Positions 13,484-17,816 of a stretch of 17,816 nucleotides of DNA are shown piece after piece (the stretch's first letter is position 1; the number at the start of each line of letters is the position of its first letter). A model generated the notes under the pieces. That model searched no databases. It worked only from the letters and a program-made list of their open reading frames with translations, and had not been told where the DNA came from. The stretch is from contig CAZKJF010000021.1 of the NCBI GenBank assembly GCA_964553025.1, forward strand, positions 1 through 17,816. The letters are read 5' to 3'. A program made the position numbers and the translations under genes. This DNA comes from 2-01-FULL-49-17 sp964553025 (lineage in GTDB: Bacteria > Patescibacteriota > Minisyncoccia > 2-02-FULL-40-12 > GWA2-44-9).

Positions 13484-14382
13484 GAACATTGCGCCACCAT
13501 TCCATTCGCTGGTTTATCGCTCACGAATTGAACGGCTTCCGTCCGAAGATTCTGGAATGGAAATATTTTTTCCTCGCATTAGCCGTTATTATCGGAATCA
13601 AAGGAATAAGCATCGCTACCTATACCCGCTCCTTAGGCGCGGATATTTTCAATCAGATTGCGCAGTCTGATCTTTATACGCTGACCAATCAGGCCCGGGC
13701 CGAGCAGAACATACCGGCATTGGCAATCAGTCCGGTGCTGGAGCAGGTGGCTGAAATGAAATTGCAGGATATGATTGCGCATGATTATTTCGCCCATGTC
13801 TCACCTGACGGTATTACGCCTTGGGCATGGTTCGACAAGGCCCGCTACCGCTACGCGGTAGCGGGCGAGAATTTGGCCATGGATTTTGCTTCCAGCAACC
13901 AGGTTATGCAAGCATGGTTGAACTCCGAAACCCACCGCAAGAATATTCTGATGGCTGATTTCACTGAGATTGGCATTGCAACCGGCGCCGCGGTGATCCA
14001 GGGTCAGACGCGCACCGTTGTTGTCCAAGAGTTTGCGCGCCCAGCCGCGCCGGCGGAGCTTCCCGCCGCCGCGCCCCAGACAGTCCTCTCCGTTTCCGCG
14101 CCGGCCAGCCAGTCCGCGTCTGCGCGTCCGGGCATCGTCCAAGGAACTGCGGACGCGGCACCTTCCGCTCAGACGCCGTATACATCGTGGTCCATGATTC
14201 AGATTCTGTTGGTGGCTGTTTCCTGCGCGTCCGGGCTCTTGCTTATCATTCATGTCGGACAGAAGATTCACGAACATTCACCCGCGCTTCTGGCCCGTTC
14301 AGCTGCGATTGCCGGCATGGCGATCGCGGTTGCTTCAATCGGCGATTGGCACTTTATCTTTAATCATACTTTTCTTCCATGA
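13480..14382 (+). CDS. Membrane-anchored CAP-domain (SCP/PR1-like) protein
   Basis: The 300-residue protein has an N-terminal hydrophobic segment (about 29-46), a bacterial YkwD-type CAP domain at about 62-186, an Ala/Pro/Ser-rich linker and two C-terminal hydrophobic segments (about 239-258 and 272-290). CAP landmarks are HDYFAHVSPDG (His106), the AGEN motif (Glu130), W-NSETHRKNIL (His152) and EIGIATGA. The domain should face outside the cell. Bacterial CAP proteins are secreted and of mostly unknown biochemistry, often linked to the cell envelope. It overlaps map and the sortase gene by ATGA at both ends, so it is likely made with the sortase and may act in the same envelope process (inference). 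A 12-bp perfect inverted repeat lies in the codons just before the AGEN motif. Confidence 0.9.
   Translation: MRTLRHHSIRWFIAHELNGFRPKILEWKYFFLALAVIIGIKGISIATYTRSLGADIFNQIAQSDLYTLTNQARAEQNIPALAISPVLEQVAEMKLQDMIAHDYFAHVSPDGITPWAWFDKARYRYAVAGENLAMDFASSNQVMQAWLNSETHRKNILMADFTEIGIATGAAVIQGQTRTVVVQEFARPAAPAELPAAAPQTVLSVSAPASQSASARPGIVQGTADAAPSAQTPYTSWSMIQILLVAVSCASGLLLIIHVGQKIHEHSPALLARSAAIAGMAIAVASIGDWHFIFNHTFLP
13840..13866 (+). repeat. Perfect 12-bp inverted repeat in the CAP gene
   Basis: GCCCGCTACCGC (13840-13851), loop TAC, GCGGTAGCGGGC (13855-13866). It encodes ARYRYAVAG, immediately before the conserved Glu-Asn of the CAP motif. The stem is GC-rich and should be very stable in RNA or single-stranded DNA. 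No T-tract follows, so it is not a normal terminator. Confidence 0.92.
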
Positions 14383-15104
14383 GTCTTACCGTTCCCAAAC
14401 TGGCGCGCGCGGCAAAACGTTCTCTCGTTTGGCTGATCCTGGTTTTCATCGGTGTCTTCGGCGCAGTTCTGTTGTTATTCAATTTGCCGGCAATCATCGA
14501 TTCCATATCCTACGCCCTCACTCATTCCGAAGATTCAGACAACGAAAAATTAACCGAGCAGTATCGAGCTCTCTACGGATATGCCAGCCATCCCGACCTC
14601 GACTATCTGTCCCAGCAAACGCCCCAGCCGTCGCTTGCCCCGGCCCAGCCAGATTCTTCGGCCCCGCCCGTCTCGGAAAGCGGGACGACTCTTTCAATCC
14701 CGAAGTTGGACTTATCAGCCCCCGTCCTCCAAGTGCCCAGCGGTCTGGATGCCGATATTTTGGCAGCCCTCAAAAATGGCGTTGTTCAGTTTCCGGGTTC
14801 GGCAAATCCCGGCCAGCAGGGAATGACGGTCATTGTCGGCCATTCATCTTCTACGCTCCCTTGGACGGCCTATTCGGCGATCTTTTCTCAACTTGATAAA
14901 TTAACCACCAACGATCTTATCTACATTACATATAATAATCGCCAATATGCGTACCGGGTCGTTGCCAAGCGCAAAGGCAGCGCCCAGGAAATCTTGGATT
15001 CCGGCATTGCCGGAGATTTGCTGCTCTCTACGTGCTGGCCGGTGGGTACGGACCGCAACCGGATCGCCGTAGCGGCAGTTCGGGTGGCTATTGACAATAG
15101 GTAG
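14379..15104 (+). CDS. Sortase (class D/E-like)
   Basis: Sortases are membrane transpeptidases that cleave a C-terminal sorting signal and attach surface proteins. This 241-residue protein has an N-terminal membrane helix (about 15-35), a Ser/Pro/Gln-rich stalk (about 80-105) and the sortase domain from about 105. The catalytic His is at 155 (VIVGHSSS), Cys at 219 (LLSTCWPVGTDRNR) and Arg at 228 (NRIAV). The TC-P-GTDRNRI form resembles classes D and E more than class A; the class is inferred. It starts in the CAP gene stop (ATGA). The promoter of the next gene, a signal-peptide surface protein, begins within its last codons. That protein is the likely substrate. Confidence 0.93.
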   Translation: MSLTVPKLARAAKRSLVWLILVFIGVFGAVLLLFNLPAIIDSISYALTHSEDSDNEKLTEQYRALYGYASHPDLDYLSQQTPQPSLAPAQPDSSAPPVSESGTTLSIPKLDLSAPVLQVPSGLDADILAALKNGVVQFPGSANPGQQGMTVIVGHSSSTLPWTAYSAIFSQLDKLTTNDLIYITYNNRQYAYRVVAKRKGSAQEILDSGIAGDLLLSTCWPVGTDRNRIAVAAVRVAIDNR

Positions 15105-15119
15105 AGAATATGATAGAAT
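15091..15119 (+). promoter_or_regulatory. Strong promoter of the surface-protein gene
   Basis: A perfect TTGACA (15091-15096) is followed by 17 bases and TAGAAT (15114-15119, 5/6). The -35 lies inside the last codons of the sortase gene. A start site near 15126 is predicted, about 25 bases before the ATG at 15151. It is among the strongest promoter matches in the window and fits an abundant surface protein. Confidence 0.8.
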
Positions 15120-15124
15120 GATGC

Positions 15125-15141
15125 CATACTTAAAAAGTATG
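15125..15141 (+). promoter_or_regulatory. Hairpin at the predicted 5' end of the surface-protein mRNA
   Basis: CATACTT (15125-15131), loop AAA, AAGTATG (15135-15141) is a perfect 7-bp stem starting at the predicted transcription start. It would sequester the in-frame ATG at 15139 and leave the ATG at 15151 free. A 5'-terminal stem could protect the message from decay, as shown for ompA in E. coli (by analogy). Confidence 0.55.
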
Positions 15142-15150
15142 AATATACCT

Positions 15151-17022
15151 ATGAAAATCATCAAAAATATGCGGTTTTCGGCCACTTCGGCCGCGTTCGC
15201 ATTACTGCTAGTTGGGTCGATTGCAGCTCCGTTGTTTGCCTTGGGTAATAACGGCGATTTTAACGTTTCTGTCACCGAAGCCGGCCGTACGCCTGGCGAT
15301 TACTGCGTTCAGCCGAACGAAGTGACGAATCGCTACATTACGTATGCGATTTCAGCCGATAATGCGACGGATGATCCGTATGTTATTAATTATGCCGCTT
15401 TCCACAGCGACACATCCGGCTGTTCAGCTACCACTGAACCGGGTACCGGTTTTACCGAAATTGGCGATAACCGCTACTTTACTCCGGGTCGATCCGGGAC
15501 GGTAAATCTCCAGTTTGATACCCAGACCTATAACTGCGGTCGCGTGCAGCTTGATGCCGGTTATTATGATGATACCGATCCTGCACACACTACGGTTTTC
15601 ATTGGTGATGTCATAGACTATGGCCGTGATTGTTCCGCTCCGACGCCGCGCCATATCACTTCTGTTGAATGTGATTGCGCTGGCAAGACCGTCCATATCT
15701 ACGGTACCAACTTGGATCCGACGGTGCAGCTGTTCGATGCCCACGGTAATCGCACTACGACTTTGGCCGGTAATTCCATTAATGCTGACAAGACTGTGGT
15801 TACGTACGTGATTCCGAACGTCGCGCCGGGAAATTATACTTTGCGCGTCGGTCCGAATTTGACTGATGTTTCAAACACGGTTTCCTTTACGGTGAATTCG
15901 TGTGCAACCCCAACGCCCACTCCGACCAAGACGCCGACCCCAACGCCCACAAAGACTCCTACTCCGACCCCGACCAAAACACCGACCCCTACTCCTACTC
16001 CAACAAAAACACCGACCCCTACTCCGACGCATACTCCGACGCCGACCCCTACGAAGACCCCAAAACCGACTAAGACCCCTAAGCCGACTCATACTCCGAC
16101 CCCCACTCCGACCCCGTATATTGTTATCATCAACAATAACAATAATACCAACACCAACACGAATAATAATACCAATACGGTAATCTATCCCACTCCGACG
16201 CCGTATGCGAACACGACAGTCAGCATCTCTGCCTATCCGTCCACGATCTGCTACGGTCAGTCGGCAACGTTAAACTGGAACTCATCGAACGCTTCGACAA
16301 TTTCGATCGATCAAGGCATCGGTTCCGTATCGCTCAGCGGTTCTCGAACGGTCTCGCCGTCCCAGACGACCACCTACACGGCAACCGCTTCGAATTACCA
16401 GGGCGGTTTCGCAACTGCAGCCGCAACCGTCTATGTCAGCGGCTACTGTTACAGCCCGACTCCTACGCCGAACGCGAACTTGTCGGTAACCAAAACGGTC
16501 CGCAACACTACTCGCGGCGGCACGGCTGAACTTTCTTCAGTCTCGGCCCAGCCCAACGACACGGTTGAATTCTTCATCCATGTCCGTCCGAACGGTTCGA
16601 CTTCCACCAACAACGTGATCGTCACTGATTATCTGCCGGCCGGTTTGAATTACGTGGCTCATACCACGAGCTTGAATGGTACGATTATCGCCGACGGCCT
16701 CACAAGTTCAGGAATTAATATCGGCTCGCTCAATCCGAACCAGGAATCAGTCATCCGTTTCTTTGCGACGGTTGATCCGAATTATGTCGGTCCCGGCCAG
16801 AATGCGACGGTAACCAACACGGTCCAGGTTCGCGCTGATAACATCGGCACAATCTCGGCCCAGGCTTCCGTGGTGATCAATCGCGGCGTCGTATCCGGAG
16901 CCTTGAATGTTCCGACTGGCCCTTCTGATTACACCTTCGTGATCGCGTTGCTCGCCGCGTTGGGTTCAACCGGCTTCTACGCTTGGCGCAAAGGATTGAT
17001 CTCGAATATCTTGTCTGCCTAA
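15151..17022 (+). CDS. Secreted multidomain surface protein with Thr-Pro stalk, Ig-like and DUF11 domains
   Basis: The 623-residue protein starts with a signal peptide (1-30: basic MKIIKNMR, hydrophobic core, PLFA at the cut). Next come a beta-rich domain with several Cys (31-165), an IPT/TIG-like domain (about 166-251), a 70-residue Thr/Pro/Lys stalk (253-322), an Asn-rich stretch (328-342), an Ig-like domain (about 356-431, with TLNWNSSNAS and SGSRTVSPSQTTTYTATA) and a DUF11 domain (about 441-580). It ends NVPTGPSDY (VPTG at 587-590), a hydrophobic helix (about 595-612), Arg-Lys and nine residues. That end resembles a sortase signal but lacks the x of LPxTG. Earlier in-frame starts (15091, 15118, 15121) lie before the predicted transcription start, and 15139 is in the hairpin, so 15151 is chosen. 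Probable role: cell-surface adhesin or coat protein. Confidence 0.9.
   Translation: MKIIKNMRFSATSAAFALLLVGSIAAPLFALGNNGDFNVSVTEAGRTPGDYCVQPNEVTNRYITYAISADNATDDPYVINYAAFHSDTSGCSATTEPGTGFTEIGDNRYFTPGRSGTVNLQFDTQTYNCGRVQLDAGYYDDTDPAHTTVFIGDVIDYGRDCSAPTPRHITSVECDCAGKTVHIYGTNLDPTVQLFDAHGNRTTTLAGNSINADKTVVTYVIPNVAPGNYTLRVGPNLTDVSNTVSFTVNSCATPTPTPTKTPTPTPTKTPTPTPTKTPTPTPTPTKTPTPTPTHTPTPTPTKTPKPTKTPKPTHTPTPTPTPYIVIINNNNNTNTNTNNNTNTVIYPTPTPYANTTVSISAYPSTICYGQSATLNWNSSNASTISIDQGIGSVSLSGSRTVSPSQTTTYTATASNYQGGFATAAATVYVSGYCYSPTPTPNANLSVTKTVRNTTRGGTAELSSVSAQPNDTVEFFIHVRPNGSTSTNNVIVTDYLPAGLNYVAHTTSLNGTIIADGLTSSGINIGSLNPNQESVIRFFATVDPNYVGPGQNATVTNTVQVRADNIGTISAQASVVINRGVVSGALNVPTGPSDYTFVIALLAALGSTGFYAWRKGLISNILSA
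15907..16116 (+). repeat. Thr-Pro coding tandem repeat
   Basis: Seventy codons of near-continuous (ACN CCN) units with periodic AAG/AAA or CAT codons, encoding TPTPTKTP-type repeats. The first part has an eight-residue period (TPTPTPTK). Codon choice varies between units, so the protein repeat is conserved while the DNA repeat is imperfect. It probably forms an extended cell-wall-spanning stalk. Confidence 0.9.
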
Positions 17023-17037
17023 TTACACTAGTGCAGG

Positions 17038-17077
17038 CCAAATAAAACGATCCCCTGACGGGGATCGTTTTATTTGG
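17038..17077. terminator. Perfect 18-bp bidirectional terminator
   Basis: CCAAATAAAACGATCCCC (17038-17055), loop TGAC, and its exact reverse complement (17060-17077). The GC-rich inner stem is followed by CGTTTTATTTGG on both strands, so it can end transcription either way. It closes the surface-protein gene 15 bases after its stop and overlaps the next promoter. Confidence 0.92.
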
Positions 17078-17083
17078 TATACT
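17055..17083 (+). promoter_or_regulatory. Promoter embedded in the terminator, leaderless
   Basis: The extended -10 TGG-TATACT (17075-17083) uses the last three bases of the terminator as its TGn. With a 17-base spacer the -35 position is CTGACG (17055-17060, 4/6), which is the terminator loop. The start site is predicted near 17090, the A of the ATG, so the mRNA should be leaderless. Confidence 0.65.
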
Positions 17084-17089
17084 GAACAC

Positions 17090-17419
17090 ATGGACTCCGC
17101 ATCTCAATTTCCTCCTCAACAGTCCCATCGCTGGCCGTGGCAGCGTGACTTTGCCTGGCCCTCGTTCCTGCTCACGGTCGTAATTATTCTCGCCGTCGGC
17201 GGTGCCGCATACGGCAGTATCTGGTGGTGGAGCAATCGTTCGGCTGCTCCGGCTCAAACATTTACGCCTCGGCCTTCGGCCTCAACGTCTCCGGCCGCAG
17301 CCGGACAGTTTTGCGGCGGCATTGCGACGGGCGCGTTTCCGTGTCCCGAAGGATATTCCTGCAAACTCGACGGCGACTATCCCGACGCCGGCGGGCGCTG
17401 CGTGCCCGCCGGCCAGTAA
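17090..17419 (+). CDS. Small membrane-anchored protein with CGGI...CPEGY Cys motif
   Basis: The 109-residue protein has a short Trp/Gln/Pro-rich N-terminus, one hydrophobic helix (about 25-47), a Ser/Ala/Pro/Thr linker (50-71) and a C-terminal four-Cys module: CGGIATGAFPCPEGYSC, then KLDGDYPDAGGRC. Positive charge before the helix suggests the module is outside. Similar CGGIAG--CP-GY-C segments occur in many bacterial secreted proteins of unknown function and may be disulfide-bonded. I do not recognise a named family. It is a single-gene transcript with its own promoter inside the preceding terminator. A 12-bp inverted repeat lies in its last codons. Confidence 0.8.
   Translation: MDSASQFPPQQSHRWPWQRDFAWPSFLLTVVIILAVGGAAYGSIWWWSNRSAAPAQTFTPRPSASTSPAAAGQFCGGIATGAFPCPEGYSCKLDGDYPDAGGRCVPAGQ
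17387..17413 (+). repeat. 12-bp inverted repeat at the end of the small Cys-motif gene
   Basis: GCCGGCGGGC (17387-17396) is the exact reverse complement of 17404-17413. One G-T wobble and one C-G pair extend the stem to 12 bp around a TGC loop (17399-17401). It overlaps the codons for DAGGRCVPAG, and no T-tract follows. Confidence 0.85.
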
Positions 17420-17442
17420 TCCACGTCCTGTCCACATGCCAT

Positions 17443-17472
17443 TTGACAGGGTATGGCCCTGTTTGCTATACT
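17443..17472 (+). promoter_or_regulatory. Strong promoter of the 23S rRNA leader, with dyad in spacer
   Basis: A perfect TTGACA (17443-17448), an 18-base spacer and TATACT (17467-17472, 5/6) with TGC giving an extended -10. Start site near 17479. The spacer holds a dyad, ACAGGG-tatgg-CCCTGT (17446-17462), overlapping the -35, which could be an operator. No other gene lies between this promoter and 23S rRNA. Confidence 0.8.
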
Positions 17473-17490
17473 GTCAGAGCAATTAATTAT

Positions 17491-17529
17491 ATGAATATCA
17501 TCTCACAACGTCAGGTTAAAAGCGGCTAA
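17491..17529 (+). CDS. Possible 12-residue leader peptide
   Basis: ATG to TAA encodes MNIISQRQVKSG, starting about 12 bases after the predicted transcription start. Its last codons and stop coincide with the antiterminator strand 17521-17527, where a terminating ribosome would block that pairing. There is no Shine-Dalgarno sequence. An ORF this short can occur by chance. Confidence 0.3.
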   Translation: MNIISQRQVKSG

Positions 17530-17558
17530 TTAGCACGTCCATTGAGATGGTTCGACAA

Positions 17559-17583
17559 GCCGCTGGACAGCGGCGATTTTTTT
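17559..17583 (+). terminator. Intrinsic terminator before 23S rRNA
   Basis: GCCGCT (17559-17564), loop GGAC, AGCGGC (17569-17574), then GA and seven T (17577-17583). It lies about 80-100 bases after the rRNA promoter start and about 125 bases before the 23S sequence, so it must be bypassed for this promoter to make 23S rRNA. Confidence 0.8.
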
Positions 17584-17708
17584 GGAAAAATTGGCTTCCG
17601 ACGATAGGTTTCAGGACTCTTCGCTGGCAGCTAATACGGACAGCAGTTTGAAAATTCAATAGTTAGTGGGTAGTCAAAATCTTAAGTTAGTTGTTAAGGA
17701 ATCATTCA
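17584..17708 (+). other. Pre-23S spacer/leader
   Basis: No gene, tRNA or clear promoter is seen here. The segment TTTGAAAATTCAATAG (17647-17662) resembles the GAAAA-containing sequence often found shortly before 23S in Firmicutes-type spacers. The part just before 23S is AT-rich and probably pairs with the 3' flank for RNase III processing, which cannot be checked because the 3' end is outside the window. Confidence 0.4.
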
Positions 17709-17816
17709 TCAAGCGATTATTCATTTATAGAAGGGCGCACGGAGGATGCCTTGACACGAAAAGGCGATGAAGGACGTTGCGTGACTGCGATAAGCGTCGG
17801 GGAGCCGTCTAGCAGG
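17709..17816 (+). rRNA. rrl: 23S ribosomal RNA, 5' end (partial)
   Basis: AAGGGCGCACGGAGGATGCC (17731-17750), GGCGATGAAGGACG and CTGCGATAAGCGTCGGGGAGC are the hallmark 5' sequences of bacterial 23S rRNA. For comparison, B. subtilis has GGGCGCACGGTGGATGCC and E. coli GGCGATGAAGGACGTGC and CTGCGATAAGCGTCGG. TCAAGCG near 17709 corresponds to the mature 5' end (TTAAGCG in E. coli); the exact base is uncertain by several positions. The gene runs off the window. Confidence 0.95.

Larger units (their letters stand above)
17479..17583 (+). promoter_or_regulatory. Structured leader (candidate attenuator or small RNA) before 23S rRNA
   Basis: CATCTCA (17499-17505) pairs with TGAGATG (17543-17549). AGCGGCT (17521-17527) pairs with AGCCGCT (17558-17564). 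These two stems interleave and would form a pseudoknot. The second excludes the terminator, because 17559-17564 is also the first terminator arm. The arrangement looks like a riboswitch or attenuator. Alternatively 17479-17583 could be an independent RNA of about 105 bases ending at the terminator. I recognise no known RNA family in it. Confidence 0.55.

Noticed and set aside
12614..13489. Minus-strand open frame of 291 codons opposite adk/map
   Set aside because: Map opposite it has all catalytic residues; the antisense product has no recognisable motif.
15091..15150. Upstream starts for the surface protein (15091, 15118, 15121, 15139)
   Set aside because: 15091 is the -35 box itself. 15118 and 15121 precede the expected transcription start, and 15139 lies in a stem. 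Only 15151 gives a standard signal peptide.
15904..16180. CRISPR-like or satellite repeat
   Set aside because: The repetition is a 6-base Thr-Pro codon pattern in a long open frame, with no spacers of constant length.
17549..17575. tRNA T-arm (GGTTCGA)
   Set aside because: No acceptor stem, anticodon arm or CCA fits around it; it belongs to the leader/terminator structure.
17479..17583. Small SRP RNA or 5S rRNA
   Set aside because: The size is similar, but the conserved SRP GGAAG apical region and the 5S CCGAACTC core are absent.
17617..17632. rRNA boxA antitermination site
   Set aside because: GGACTCTTCGC only loosely resembles the GCTCTTTAA consensus; too weak to annotate.

Overview
The window looks like part of a Patescibacteria (Candidate Phyla Radiation) chromosome, most similar in style to Parcubacteria. 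The clearest reason is a complete S10-spc type ribosomal-protein cluster in which L30 (rpmD), normally between S5 and L15, is absent. Absence of L30 is a known hallmark of this group. Parcubacteria-style surface proteins (Thr-Pro rod, Ig-like and DUF11 domains) support the assignment. TGA is used as a stop (map, CAP gene), so the code is standard rather than the UGA=Gly code of Gracilibacteria/Absconditabacteria. The exact lineage cannot be fixed from the window.

Layout, all genes on the + strand: (1) 3-1707: a sigma70-type promoter, tuf, a GNRA-capped hairpin and rpsJ. (2) 1708-1960: a 253-base structured leader with a 40-codon ORF and an intrinsic terminator just before rplC. (3) 1961-12008: rplC, rplD, rplW, rplB, rpsS, rplV, rpsC, [internal promoter] rplP, rpmC, rpsQ, rplN, rplX, rplE, rpsN, rpsH, rplF, rplR, rpsE, rplO, secY, closed by a terminator. 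(4) 12051-15104: extended -10 promoter, then adk, map, a membrane CAP-domain protein and a sortase, with overlapping stops and starts. (5) 15091-17022: a strong promoter and a 623-residue secreted surface protein, the probable sortase client. (6) 17038-17419: a perfect 18-bp terminator fused to the promoter of a small membrane-anchored Cys-motif protein. (7) 17443-17816: a strong promoter, a structured leader with a terminator and a 12-codon ORF, then the 5' end of 23S rRNA. No 16S gene lies in the 5' direction, so the rRNA genes appear unlinked here.

The genes join ribosome production (r-proteins, EF-Tu, 23S), membrane insertion (SecY), N-terminal Met removal (Map), nucleotide balance (Adk) and a small cell-envelope module (CAP protein, sortase, surface protein). 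The usual continuation after map (infA, rpmJ, rpsM, rpsK, rpsD, rpoA, rplQ) is missing and the envelope genes sit there instead.

The most interesting signals are non-coding. Two leaders, before rplC and before 23S rRNA, each show a terminator, a mutually exclusive upstream pairing and a short ORF overlapping the upstream strand, which suggests translation-sensed attenuation of ribosome synthesis. Start codons lack Shine-Dalgarno sequences and often follow CC. Two genes appear leaderless. Several near-perfect 11-12 bp short-loop inverted repeats lie inside the coding sequences of adk, map, the CAP gene and the small Cys-motif gene. All of this comes from reading the sequence; no search or folding program was run.
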